From: Planctomycetota bacterium
Lineage (GTDB): Bacteria; Planctomycetota; J058; JAJDCP01
Direction: 5' to 3'
DNA length: 64,000 bases
Assembly: GCA_029260765.1 (NCBI GenBank)
Contig: JAJDCP010000007.1
Span: 1-64,000 of the forward strand
Shown: one piece after another, positions 48,784 through 57,657 of the stretch
Layout of the letters: each line of letters begins with the position of its first letter
Numbering within the stretch: position 1 is the first letter of the stretch
Translations under genes and position numbers: made by a program
The notes under the pieces: generated by a model
Told to the model about the DNA's origin: nothing
Database searches by the model: none
The model's input: only the letters and a program-made list of their open reading frames with translations

Positions 48784-50276
48784 GGTCTGGCCTCCATGGT
48801 GTCGAGCCAGGCTTCGAAAGCGGCCTGGTGTTGCGAGACGGTCGCGGCGGGGCCGACGAGCTTGACGAAGATCGCGGGCACGCCGTCGGTGGTCAGAACC
48901 CCGAGCATGCGTGCCCCAGGCAGGCCTGCGCCGCCCATGCCTTGATAATCTCCTGCCAGGTCGATGAAGATCGCAGCGCGCCCGGCCAGGAGCCTCTGTG
49001 TCCCGGTTTGTGCGGCGTCGACCGCCTCGAGGCCCATCTGCCTGCGCCAACGGTTGACGTTGTTGAGCGTGCCTCCTCCATCGCCGGGCAGCAGGGTCAC
49101 CCCGAGATCGGCGTCTCCGGCCGCGCCTGGCAATACGAAACTGGCCAAACGGGTGGAAGAGCTGCCCAGGGCCACCCAGCCGGGCGGGTTCTGCCAGGCG
49201 AGCCCGGGCTGGCTGGTGGTGTCCTTGGGGGCCTCGTGCTGGTGCTCAGCGAGCGAGTGGACCAGGTGGGCGAAGTTCTCAGCCTGGGCGTCGACGGTGG
49301 GGGCGGGTCCCACCATCTTTACGAACAAGGCTCCGTGGCCTGTTCCGCAGTAGACTCCCAGCAGCTCAGCCTGCTCGATCTTCTGGCCAGCCTTGCCCTG
49401 GTAGCTGCCCGCCAGGCGGACGAACCAGGCGGGCGCGCCGTCGATGGCGAAGGGCAACTCGCGCAGATCGTGCTCGAGAGAGTCGGAGGGGACCGACGGC
49501 AAACCCATCTGCTGGCGCCACAGCTCGACGTTGCGAAGCAGTCCGCCCCCGTCGCCAGCCAACAGGACGATGGACGCGTCGGCGGCCCCGTCAGGGCCTG
49601 GAACCGAGAAATTGCCTGCGCGCAGCCCTTCAGGACCCAGGTCGTTCCACCCCTCAGGCAATCTCCAGGTGAAGGGAAAACTGCCCGAGCTGCCCGGCGG
49701 CTGACCTCGCAGGCGCACGGATGCGCTGACGCTTGCGAAGGCCGCGGACTGTTCCTGCATCGTCTGCTGCGGGCCGACCAGCTTGATGAACAGCGCTCCT
49801 TTGCGCGTGAAGCTGAACATCGCCGCCAGCTCTGCATCGGCGACCTCTCGCTGGCCGTCCTTGTAGGTTCCTTGCAAACCGAGCAAGAAAACCGGCGATC
49901 CGTCCAGTGTGTAGGGGGCAATCGTGACGTTGGCCTCCATCTCGTGGCGCGTCCATGCCTCGAGGCCGAGCTGCTTCCGCCAGCGGTTGACGTTCGACAG
50001 AGCACCTCCGCCATCGCCCGCCAGCACGGTCACGCTGGCGTCGGCCTCCCCGCCACTGCCGGGGACACGGTAACTCGCCGCGCGCATCCCCTGGGGGCCG
50101 TCAGCCAACCAGTCGGGGGGAGCCTGCCAGTTGAATGCGCCGGGCTCGGCCGCCCCTCCGGCCGGTATCGAAACCGGTTGGGTCGACTTGGGCCGCAGGC
50201 GGACCTTGATCGGTTCGTCTCCTGAGCAGCCCAGAATTCCCAGGCACAACAGGATCGGCAGCCATCGCTGTATCAC
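48780..50276 (-). CDS. Triple-repeat lipoprotein of the cytochrome maturation operon
   Basis: A lipoprotein signal (LLCLGILGC) is followed by three tandem copies of a domain of about 150 residues. Each copy opens W-x-x-P-x-x-W with G-x-R-x-A/G, then G-x-AD-x-S/G-V/I-x-L-L-x-GDGGG, N-V-x-x-WR-x-QMGL, a strand pair, and ends with a KLVGP/KMVGP-T segment and a final helix. The copies differ enough that triplication is not recent. I recognise no named family. Its stop is fused to the resB start, so it may assist apocytochrome or haem delivery. The GTG at 50276 is eight bases from AAGGAG; a GTG nine bases further upstream is too close to it. Confidence 0.8.
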   Translation of the reverse strand: MIQRWLPILLCLGILGCSGDEPIKVRLRPKSTQPVSIPAGGAAEPGAFNWQAPPDWLADGPQGMRAASYRVPGSGGEADASVTVLAGDGGGALSNVNRWRKQLGLEAWTRHEMEANVTIAPYTLDGSPVFLLGLQGTYKDGQREVADAELAAMFSFTRKGALFIKLVGPQQTMQEQSAAFASVSASVRLRGQPPGSSGSFPFTWRLPEGWNDLGPEGLRAGNFSVPGPDGAADASIVLLAGDGGGLLRNVELWRQQMGLPSVPSDSLEHDLRELPFAIDGAPAWFVRLAGSYQGKAGQKIEQAELLGVYCGTGHGALFVKMVGPAPTVDAQAENFAHLVHSLAEHQHEAPKDTTSQPGLAWQNPPGWVALGSSSTRLASFVLPGAAGDADLGVTLLPGDGGGTLNNVNRWRRQMGLEAVDAAQTGTQRLLAGRAAIFIDLAGDYQGMGGAGLPGARMLGVLTTDGVPAIFVKLVGPAATVSQHQAAFEAWLDTMEARP

Positions 50277-50327
50277 AGCTTTCACTCCTTCTTGCTTGGC
50301 GCGGTTGTGGAGCGCGCCCTGCGGATC

Positions 50328-50978
50328 TCAGACCAGGCGTAGGATCCCGTTGTCGATCGCAAACCGCACGAGCTTCGCGCGGGTCTTGAAGCCCAGCTTG
50401 GTCATAATGTGGTTCCGGTGGGACTCGACGGTGCGTTCGGAGATGAACAATCTGTCCCCGATATCATGGTTGGTGTGACCCAGGGCCAACAGCTCACAGA
50501 CTTCCTTCTCGCGCGGCGTCAGCACACTGACCAGGGTCTTCTTGCGGGTGGTCTGCTTCCCCACGAACAGCGACATCGCCTGGCCCGAGAGGACCGGGTC
50601 GATATAGCGCTCGCCGCGCTTGGCAGCCCAGATCGCAGAGACCAGGACCTCCTGCCTCGACTTCTTCAGTACGAAGGCCTTGGCGCCGATGGCAAAGAGC
50701 TCGCGCAGATAGCAGACATCCTCGTGCATGGTGAGCACGACGATGGCGAGCTCAGGATGCACCTTCAGTGCCAGGCGCGCGGCGGCGCTGCCGCCTTTTC
50801 CGGGCATGCTGATGTCGAGAATCAGCACATCGGGCCGGTGTTTCCGGACCACTTCAACGGCCGCGTTGCCGTCACCGGCCTCGGCGACCACAGTCAGCTC
50901 GTCGCAGGCCTCGAGCAGGGCGCGCAGCCCACTGCGGAACAGGGCGTGATCGTCTGCGATGGCGATGGCGATGGGCAT
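50328..50978 (-). CDS. NarL/LuxR-family response regulator
   Basis: The 216-residue product has a receiver domain with ADDH, the phospho-acceptor Asp in LILDISMPG, a conserved LTMH and Lys in FVLKKS, and a C-terminal LuxR-type helix-turn-helix (LTPREKEVCELLALG, then ISERTVESHRNHIMTKLG). AGGAGG precedes the ATG. The kinase gene reads into it by 85 bp. I infer that it controls the respiratory genes around it; no target site has been identified. Confidence 0.93.
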   Translation of the reverse strand: MPIAIAIADDHALFRSGLRALLEACDELTVVAEAGDGNAAVEVVRKHRPDVLILDISMPGKGGSAAARLALKVHPELAIVVLTMHEDVCYLRELFAIGAKAFVLKKSRQEVLVSAIWAAKRGERYIDPVLSGQAMSLFVGKQTTRKKTLVSVLTPREKEVCELLALGHTNHDIGDRLFISERTVESHRNHIMTKLGFKTRAKLVRFAIDNGILRLV

Positions 50979-52441
50979 GTTGTGCCCTCCTGGTGCAAAG
51001 GAATCTGGATACGGAGCGAGGTCCCCTGTCCGTCGGATCGGATCTGCAGGGACCCCCGGTGCTGGGCCACACGCTCGCGCATGCCGGCCAGCCCGAGACG
51101 GCGTTGGTCGACGGCCTCGGGGTCGAAGCCCTGGCCGTCATCCTCGATCATCAGCAAGACCTCGCGGCTGCTCTGCAGCACGACCACACTGGCCTGCCGC
51201 GCGCCGGCGTGGCGGACGGTATTGGCGAGAGCCTCCTGGCCGATACGGAACAATGTGACCTCGACTGCACTCGGCAGGCGGCCCGCGTCTTCGGGGGCAC
51301 AGTAGTCGAAGTCGATCTCCAGTCCGTTGCGGCGGCCGACGTCTTCGAGGTGGCGTTCGAGTGCCTCCTGCAGACCGAAATCGTCAAGAATCGAGGGCCG
51401 CATACCCCAGGCAAGGTGATGGACATCATCGACGAGACTGCGCAGACGCTTGTCGAGATCTACGAAGTTCGTGCCGGTCTGGCAGTCTTGGCGGCACTCG
51501 GAGTTGAGGGACATCATGATCGCCAGCAGCGACTGCCCGACGTGGTCGTGCAGCTCGCGAGAGAGTGCGCGGCGTTCTTCTTCCTGCACACCGACCAGGC
51601 GCTCGATCAGAGCCTGGCGCTCGCGTTCCTTTTCCTCGATCTGGCGGTGGGAATGTTGCAGGCTGGACGCCATCTCGTTGAAGGCCACGGCCAGCTGTCC
51701 GACCTCATCATCTGAATAGACCCGGGCCCGGGCGCCGAAATCACCCTCGCGGATGCGATGGGTTACCTCGGTCAGGCTCTGCAGGGGGTGGGTCAGCAGT
51801 TTGCTCAGCGGCAGGGCCAACAGGCTGGCCACCGCGAAGCAGATTGCCAGTCCCCAGATCAGGTCTTCGGAGAGGGCAGAGACCTCCTGCGCGGCCATGG
51901 TGTCCTGCAGCCCGAGCTGCAAGAGCGCGGTCTGCGGTCCGTTGTACAGGGGAGTGACGGTCTCGAAGACTCTTGGTTTCTGCCCGTTGATCACGCGCAG
52001 CTTGCACTCCTGGAAGTTCTGCGGGGCCAGCCGGGGCTGGATGTGATGGGGGATCTTGTCATCGAAGGTGTGGGCAGCGATCCGGCCTTCGCGGTCGCGC
52101 AAGATCAAGTAGGCATAGTCGGGAAAGGCCTCGCGGGTCCTTCGTAGCTGCAGAGTCAGACCTTCGCGGGTCTCGAACCCCGATGCTTGCCGCTCGATGA
52201 ACGCCCCCAAAAGGTGGGCCTCCGAGCAGGCGCGATCGGTCAGGCGTTGTTCGACGACTTCGGTGACGCTGCTACGCGTCAGGATGAACATCACGCCGGC
52301 GAAGACCAGCGCGACGGTTGTGCCGATGCTCATCGTCTTGATCAGGATGGACACCGAAAGGAAGCGCCGCCTGAGCCGCGCTCCCAAACCCGGCGTTTTT
52401 CGGGCTTGTTGTGTGCTGTCAACATCGAGCAGTGTTTCCAT
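50894..52441 (-). CDS. NarX/DegS-like sensor histidine kinase
   Basis: The 515-residue product has a first membrane helix (GTTVALVFAGVMFIL), a periplasmic sensor of about 160 residues, a second helix (IWGLAICFAVASLLALPL), a HAMP linker, a coiled coil and the HisKA_3 phospho-acceptor ALSRELHDHVGQSL. The HATPase domain follows (EALANTVRHAG, DDGQGFDP, GLAGMRERV). After the domain's normal end, 28 more codons run into the response-regulator gene in another frame. The start is unsure: ATG at 52441 lacks a good ribosome binding site, while a TTG at 52489 has GGAG five bases upstream. It diverges from the octahaem gene. Confidence 0.9.
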   Translation of the reverse strand: METLLDVDSTQQARKTPGLGARLRRRFLSVSILIKTMSIGTTVALVFAGVMFILTRSSVTEVVEQRLTDRACSEAHLLGAFIERQASGFETREGLTLQLRRTREAFPDYAYLILRDREGRIAAHTFDDKIPHHIQPRLAPQNFQECKLRVINGQKPRVFETVTPLYNGPQTALLQLGLQDTMAAQEVSALSEDLIWGLAICFAVASLLALPLSKLLTHPLQSLTEVTHRIREGDFGARARVYSDDEVGQLAVAFNEMASSLQHSHRQIEEKERERQALIERLVGVQEEERRALSRELHDHVGQSLLAIMMSLNSECRQDCQTGTNFVDLDKRLRSLVDDVHHLAWGMRPSILDDFGLQEALERHLEDVGRRNGLEIDFDYCAPEDAGRLPSAVEVTLFRIGQEALANTVRHAGARQASVVVLQSSREVLLMIEDDGQGFDPEAVDQRRLGLAGMRERVAQHRGSLQIRSDGQGTSLRIQIPLHQEGTTCPSPSPSQTITPCSAVGCAPCSRPATS

Positions 52442-52489
52442 TACGTGCCACAACTTCTTTTTTGTTGTCCGGTTTTCGTAACGCTGCAA

Positions 52490-52768
52490 CGGAGCTCCGC
52501 GAGCGAGCCTGCCTCAACAGGGCTGGCTGACGAGCAGGCGGGTCTTTTCTGGTCGGTGTGCATGCCCGTGAGGTGGCAAGCGGCGTGCCGATGGGAGAGG
52601 AAAGCTACGTAGTTTCTGCGGAGGCGGCTTTAGAAATTGGCGGGTTTCCACGGAAGCCCCGCGGGCAGGGGCTCCCTAAACTTTCATCAATGAGTCCGTA
52701 TCAGCAGGCCGCCGCGATCGGAGTCCTGGGCAACTCCGCACGGTGGTCCAACGTCGGGAGGAAACATC
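52490..52768. promoter_or_regulatory. Divergent control region between two-component and octahaem genes
   Basis: This 279-bp region must hold both promoters. It contains the palindrome CTACGTAG at 52605-52612 and a hairpin AGCCCC-N7-GGGGCT at 52655-52673 in the leader of the octahaem gene. I saw no convincing NarL heptamer pair, and no cyclic-dinucleotide (GEMM) riboswitch core. A GGGAGGAA ribosome binding site ends the region. Confidence 0.4.
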
Positions 52769-54454
52769 ATGGCATCGAGTGTGACCAGCATGCGAGCCGC
52801 GCTTTTGTCGGTCTGCATTGTTGCCCTGATCGGTTGTGATGGGGACAGCACCACCACGGTCTATACGGGCTTCAGCAGCGGTGACTCGCTGGCTTTCCAT
52901 ACCTCTGTCCGTGGCCGGACCTTCGACCTGGACAGCTTTGACAACCTCGACGAGTACGTGACCATCACGTTCACGCCCACCGCGCCGGGCTTCGGCAGCC
53001 CCGAGCAGGTGTCGGCGACAGTCGACGGCGCCTATGCGGTCTTTCTCGCCTCCGGGGCCAACTACTCGGTCTCGGCGAGGCGTCCGGGCTACGTCGACTA
53101 TGCGTTGACCAATCTGACCATCCCTGACAGCGCGAACATCGTGCTCAATATCGGGCTCGAACCGCTCGACGAGAACGTCTACGTCAAGAGCGCGGCCTGT
53201 GGAGTCTGCCACGAAGCACTGCACGCGCGTTTCCGCCGCAGTGCGCATCCCTACAAAATCAGCGAAGTGACCGGCAACACGCGTCCTCTGTTTCCTTTTA
53301 GCGACATCGCAGGAGCCCTCGCGGGAGTCAACGATGACGACTTGACGGACGGCGGCGTCCCGGACCCGCATCCGGGAACGGACAACAGCCTGGGCACTCC
53401 CCAGTTCTACAGTGACATCTCCTTCGTCATCGGTGGCTACCACTGGAAAGCCCGCTTCATCGACAACGACGGCTACATCGTCACCGGCTCGAACGTGCAG
53501 TTCAATCTGGCCAACAACAGCCTGACTGCCTACCACAACAACGAAGTGGACAAGCCCTTCAACTGCGGCAACTGCCACACCACCGGTTGGCGGCACTACG
53601 ACACGGGCCTCAACCCCAACCGCCAGAATGATCTGCCAGGCATGGACGGCACGTTCGCGGAACCGGGGATCCAATGCGAGGCCTGTCATGGCGCGGGCTC
53701 GTTGCACTCCCAGACGACCCTGGCGGCGGACATCACCCTCAAGGCGACGCCGCGCACCACTCTGCAGTTGCTCGATCAAGACCAGGGCTACGGCCGGGCG
53801 ATCGCGTGCAGCGAGTGCCACACCCGCGACGGTGAGAAGGACTGGCCGAACTATGTCAGCGCGGCCACGACGGCCAGCCTGATGGCGGGCGGTCCGGAGA
53901 TCCCCGAAGGCGGGCGCATCGCGGCCTCGGGGGGGCTGATCCGGCATCATGAGCAGTTCGATGAAGTGCTGGGCATCGATCCGGACAACGTCCAGAACGG
54001 CTCGACGCGCTTCAATCCCAACAGCCTGATGTGGGACTGTGGTCAATGCCACTCCGATCCGCACAACACCACCGTGAATCAGGACCATCCGAACAATCCC
54101 GACCTGCCGGGCGCGATCTCGAGCGACGGTTGCCTGGTGTGCCACCCGGCCTATGATCCGGCGAGCAATCCGAACACCTTCGGGATGAAGACGCTCGATT
54201 GCAAAGACTGCCACATGCCGTACATGGCAGCCAGTGCGCTGAAGACTCCCGCGGTGGGAACCGGCCCAGTGACCGGGGACATCCGTACGCACATCTTCAC
54301 GATCGATCTGACCAAGACCGATCAGATCACCAGCGATGGCAAGTTCGCCTATCCGTACATCACGCACGACTTCGCCTGCTTGCAGTGCCACAACGGGGTG
54401 CAGGCCCATGACCGCTCAGGCATCGACGACTCGTCCTACCAGTTCCACCAGTGA
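52769..54454 (+). CDS. Octahaem c-type cytochrome lipoprotein
   Basis: The 561-residue product has a lipoprotein signal (CIVALIGC). A beta-sandwich domain of about 100 residues resembling carboxypeptidase-regulatory or Ig-like modules follows (VSATVDGAYAVFLASGANYSVSARR). Then come eight CXXCH motifs: CGVCH, CGNCH, CEACH, CSECH, CGQCH, CLVCH, CKDCH and CLQCH. Extra His residues near the haems (RRSAHPYKI, HHEQF) can serve as distal ligands. It is probably lipid-anchored in the periplasm or at the outer surface. It is the first gene of the rightward operon that ends with the Qrc-like complex. Confidence 0.9.
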   Translation: MASSVTSMRAALLSVCIVALIGCDGDSTTTVYTGFSSGDSLAFHTSVRGRTFDLDSFDNLDEYVTITFTPTAPGFGSPEQVSATVDGAYAVFLASGANYSVSARRPGYVDYALTNLTIPDSANIVLNIGLEPLDENVYVKSAACGVCHEALHARFRRSAHPYKISEVTGNTRPLFPFSDIAGALAGVNDDDLTDGGVPDPHPGTDNSLGTPQFYSDISFVIGGYHWKARFIDNDGYIVTGSNVQFNLANNSLTAYHNNEVDKPFNCGNCHTTGWRHYDTGLNPNRQNDLPGMDGTFAEPGIQCEACHGAGSLHSQTTLAADITLKATPRTTLQLLDQDQGYGRAIACSECHTRDGEKDWPNYVSAATTASLMAGGPEIPEGGRIAASGGLIRHHEQFDEVLGIDPDNVQNGSTRFNPNSLMWDCGQCHSDPHNTTVNQDHPNNPDLPGAISSDGCLVCHPAYDPASNPNTFGMKTLDCKDCHMPYMAASALKTPAVGTGPVTGDIRTHIFTIDLTKTDQITSDGKFAYPYITHDFACLQCHNGVQAHDRSGIDDSSYQFHQ

Positions 54455-54578
54455 GCTTGTGCTCCGCAACCTGAGGACCGTCCGGATCTGGAAACGACTG
54501 AGGGGCCTGCCCGACGAGCTCGGCTCGGGAAGGCAGGTCAGGGAGCTCGAACAACGCCAAGACAGGGGCCGCGGGGCT

Positions 54579-56039
54579 ATGGAGAGCAAAACTGGTTGCT
54601 GCGGTAGTCTCGGCTGGGTCACGATCCTGCTGGCGGCTTTCTGCTCGCTGGCGCTGGCTCAGGGGCCGGACAGCGCAGCCGTTGAGATCCCGGCGGAACC
54701 ACCGCAGGCCGATCCCGCGCCGCCGGCCGATGCCGCGCCGCCGGCCTATCCGCCGCCGGCCGATGCCGCGCCACAGCCAGCAGCTGCCAAAGAGCGTGGC
54801 CTGAGCTACCGGGGGTTCGTGCTTTCCCGCTACCGTTACCGCAACAGTGGCGGCTCAACCGACCAGGACATAGACCTCGATCTCGGTGCGGATGTCGGCG
54901 ACCGCCATGCAGACCCGGTGACCTTCCATTTCCTCGGCCGCGCCAGCGCCGACATCGACGGACACCGCGACCATCAAGGCTTCTACGTATTCGACAGCTT
55001 GACCGACACCTGGGACAGCCGCTATCAAGTGCGGCTCTCGCATGGCTACGTCGACTTCCACAGGCTCTCGATCTTCCAGTCGATCCGGATCGGCCGCCAG
55101 ACCATGTACGGCATCCCCGTGTCTGCCTACTTCGACGGGGCCCACGTCGCCACGAAAGAGTTCCGCTCAGCCGCACGCCTGAAGTTCGGTGTCTATGGTG
55201 GACATCAGGTGCATCGCTTCGAGTCGTCGCCATCTGGCGACTGGCTGATCGGCGCCTACGTGCAGATCCGTCCGTGGACGGGTGGAAAGCTGGCGCTGCA
55301 CTATCTGCACGCCGAAGATCGGTATCTGGGCGAGCAGGAGAGGGACGACCACTACGCGCTCAGTTACTGGCAGAGCATCTCCGAAAAACTTCAGCTCCAC
55401 GCTCGCTACACCTTTCTTGAAGACCGTAGCCGCGATCTGCTGATGCGGGCGACCTGGTACGACGCCGAGGCAGACTTCCGCCTCGAGGTCGCCTTCAAGA
55501 CCCTGCTCGAGAAGCAGAAGCGCATGGGCATCGACGTCGATGCTTTCACAACCTCGCTGCGAGACTACGCCCGCTATTGGGAGCTGCGCCTGGCTGCCGC
55601 CAAATACTGGCAGCACTTCGGCCTCGACGGCGGCCTGGAGCTGCGCGAGCTCTACCATGACTCCGATGAGTCTCTGTACAACCACGAATTCATCAGGGTC
55701 TACACGACGGCGACTCTGATCGATCTTCCCGTTGAGGGCCTCGATTTCAGCGTCACAGGGCAGTTCTTCGACAGCGAAGGCTCTGAGGGCATCTTCGCGG
55801 CGGGTGGCGAGATCGCCTACGAACCGTCGAAGCAATGGCGCTTTGTGGCAGGCACCAGTTACGCGCTGTACAAGATCGATGTGCTCCAGGATACCGAACG
55901 GGAGGACGTGCAGACGTACTACGGCGAGATTGAGTGGTCCCCTTGGGAGTTCGTGCGCGGCGCGCTCGAGTACTCCTTCGAGGATGCCGACGAGGACGAC
56001 CAGCACGTCGTCGAATTCAAAGTTCGGTTCTCTTTTTGA
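54579..56039 (+). CDS. Outer-membrane beta-barrel protein of the cytochrome conduit
   Basis: The 486-residue product has a signal peptide (LLAAFCSLALAQ), then a Pro/Ala linker with repeated PADAAP units. About 390 residues of alternating-hydrophobicity strands follow, rich in Tyr and Arg, with a C-terminal VVEFKVRFSF. A terminal Phe after alternating residues is the standard outer-membrane insertion signal. It lies between the octahaem and 13-haem genes, the position a MtrB/PioB-like porin would have in a porin-cytochrome conduit. I see no clear sequence similarity to MtrB itself. The ATG at 54579 has only a weak GGGG upstream. Confidence 0.8.
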   Translation: MESKTGCCGSLGWVTILLAAFCSLALAQGPDSAAVEIPAEPPQADPAPPADAAPPAYPPPADAAPQPAAAKERGLSYRGFVLSRYRYRNSGGSTDQDIDLDLGADVGDRHADPVTFHFLGRASADIDGHRDHQGFYVFDSLTDTWDSRYQVRLSHGYVDFHRLSIFQSIRIGRQTMYGIPVSAYFDGAHVATKEFRSAARLKFGVYGGHQVHRFESSPSGDWLIGAYVQIRPWTGGKLALHYLHAEDRYLGEQERDDHYALSYWQSISEKLQLHARYTFLEDRSRDLLMRATWYDAEADFRLEVAFKTLLEKQKRMGIDVDAFTTSLRDYARYWELRLAAAKYWQHFGLDGGLELRELYHDSDESLYNHEFIRVYTTATLIDLPVEGLDFSVTGQFFDSEGSEGIFAAGGEIAYEPSKQWRFVAGTSYALYKIDVLQDTEREDVQTYYGEIEWSPWEFVRGALEYSFEDADEDDQHVVEFKVRFSF

Positions 56040-56049
56040 GGGTCAGGGA

Positions 56050-57063
56050 ATGAAAACCCGGAGCTTGCAGATACCTCCCTTCGCGTTCTTCCTGGCCATC
56101 TTTGTCCTCGGTTGCGTGGCCGTGCAGGAGCTGCCGATCTACTCGCGGAGGCCGATCCAATTCAGCCACGCTGTCCACGGGACCGCCGCAGAGCTCTCTT
56201 GCGAAGACTGTCATCGCACCGCCTCTGAGGGGGCCGAGGCGGGCATGCCGACGCCCAGAGCTTGCCGCCTGTGCCACAAGAGCAAAGAGGACTTCGAGAC
56301 CAAACTGAAGCCCTTCCTGGTCGACGGCAAGGTCGAATGGACCCAGGCGACCGAAGCGGGCGAGGATGTCATCTTCTCGCATCAGGTCCACGGCAATGTG
56401 CAGTGCAGCAGCTGCCACCAGGGCATCGAGCAGAGCGCCGCGGTCAGCGCCGATCTCCGCGTGAGCATGGCCTCCTGCCTCGACTGCCACGGAGAGCACG
56501 GCGTGCCGGGTGACTGCCAGACCTGCCACACCTCGATCGATGAGCAGTGGCTGCCGCCGTCGCACGACGTCGCTTGGGATCGAGCCCATGGGCAGGTCTT
56601 CAGCGCGGGGCTCTCCGACGCGATCGCAGACAACTGCTCGCTGTGCCACACAGAGTCGACCTGTGACCAGTGCCACATGCAGGAAGAGCCGCGCGACCAC
56701 GACGGCTTCTGGCGGCACGGCGGCCACGGCCTGGCGGCCCGCATGGATCGGGAGCGCTGCGAGACCTGCCACCAACCCGACTCCTGCGACCGTTGCCATC
56801 AGGACTCGGCGCCTCGCTCGCACCGCGGAAACTTCGGCGAGCCGGGCAACAACCACTGTGTCTCATGCCATTTCCCGCTCGAGGAAGAAGGCTGCGCCAC
56901 CTGCCACTTCAACCAACCGGTGGCCCACAGCGCAGCGACGCCGTTCTCGACTCTGAACCTGGCCCACCAGGGGGCGACCACGTGTGTGAGCTGCCACCAG
57001 CAGGTATTCCCCATCCCTCATACCTTCACCGGTGATGGCGGAGAGTGTCTGAACTGCCACTGA
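56050..57063 (+). CDS. Thirteen-haem c-type cytochrome lipoprotein
   Basis: The 337-residue product has a lipoprotein leader (LAIFVLGC) and thirteen CXXCH motifs: CEDCH, CRLCH, CSSCH, CLDCH, CQTCH, CSLCH, CDQCH, CETCH, CDRCH, CVSCH, CATCH, CVSCH and CLNCH. The last is at the very C-terminus. With one haem per roughly 25 residues it would be a haem wire with little extra protein. Regular HXXH-type His residues (FSHAVHG, FSHQVHG) resemble class III/c7 modules. It begins 10 bp after the barrel gene, so the two are co-expressed. I infer that it spans or feeds the barrel. Confidence 0.92.
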   Translation: MKTRSLQIPPFAFFLAIFVLGCVAVQELPIYSRRPIQFSHAVHGTAAELSCEDCHRTASEGAEAGMPTPRACRLCHKSKEDFETKLKPFLVDGKVEWTQATEAGEDVIFSHQVHGNVQCSSCHQGIEQSAAVSADLRVSMASCLDCHGEHGVPGDCQTCHTSIDEQWLPPSHDVAWDRAHGQVFSAGLSDAIADNCSLCHTESTCDQCHMQEEPRDHDGFWRHGGHGLAARMDRERCETCHQPDSCDRCHQDSAPRSHRGNFGEPGNNHCVSCHFPLEEEGCATCHFNQPVAHSAATPFSTLNLAHQGATTCVSCHQQVFPIPHTFTGDGGECLNCH

Positions 57064-57113
57064 ACGCAGGGACGGCCTCGAAACAGGCGGTCACAACCCG
57101 AGGAGGAACACAG

Positions 57114-57626
57114 ATGAGCGCCGCGCGGATCGCCGTCCTCGTGATCCTGCTGGCGGGTGTCGCCGCCGCAGTCTGGTTTGTCGTGGCCCCCCGGACCAGT
57201 CAGGCCGTAGAGCAGCCGCTGGCCTTCTCGCACAAGAAACACCAGGAGCAGGACCTCGCCTGCCTCGACTGCCACGCCGGCGCCGAGAAAGACCAGTACG
57301 CGACCCTGCCGTCGATGCGGGCCTGCGCCCTGTGCCACAAGGAAGTCAAAGGCGAGAGCCCGGCGGCCGCCGAGGTGACTCGCTACATCGAGGAAGGGCT
57401 GGTGATTCCCTGGCAGCAGGTCAACCGAGTCGTCGGCCACGTCTACTTCTCCCACAAGGCCCACGTCCGCTACGGAGAGATGGCCTGTGCCGAGTGCCAT
57501 GGGGAGATGGCGACCCTGGAGACACCTGTCACGAGCTCGCAGGTCGAGCACCTCGACATGGAGGCCTGCATGGACTGCCACCAAGCCCGTGGAGCCGCCA
57601 ACGACTGCCTGACCTGCCATCGCTGA
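57114..57626 (+). CDS. Membrane-anchored pentahaem cytochrome (QrcA/ActA-like)
   Basis: The 170-residue product has an N-terminal membrane helix (IAVLVILLAGVAAAVWFVV) and five CXXCH motifs (CLDCH, CALCH, CAECH, CMDCH, CLTCH) with the class III pattern FSHKKHQ and FSHKAHV. It is followed by genes for a molybdopterin-family protein, a ferredoxin and an NrfD-type protein, exactly the order of QrcABCD. QrcA as described carries six haems; this one has five. AGGAGG precedes the ATG. The last codons lie in an exact 19-bp tandem duplication. Confidence 0.9.
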   Translation: MSAARIAVLVILLAGVAAAVWFVVAPRTSQAVEQPLAFSHKKHQEQDLACLDCHAGAEKDQYATLPSMRACALCHKEVKGESPAAAEVTRYIEEGLVIPWQQVNRVVGHVYFSHKAHVRYGEMACAECHGEMATLETPVTSSQVEHLDMEACMDCHQARGAANDCLTCHR

Positions 57627-57645
57627 CCTGACCTGCCATCGCTGA
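57608..57645. repeat. Exact 19-bp tandem duplication at the end of the pentahaem gene
   Basis: CCTGACCTGCCATCGCTGA occurs twice back to back, at 57608-57626 and 57627-57645. The first copy encodes the last haem motif residues and the stop codon; the second lies between that stop and the next gene's ribosome binding site. Confidence 0.95.
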
Positions 57646-57657
57646 GCGGAGTAAACT

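Noticed and set aside
52490..52768. Cyclic-dinucleotide (GEMM) riboswitch before the octahaem gene
   Set aside because: Such switches control multihaem cytochromes in Geobacter, so I looked for the core here and before the decahaem gene; neither leader has it.
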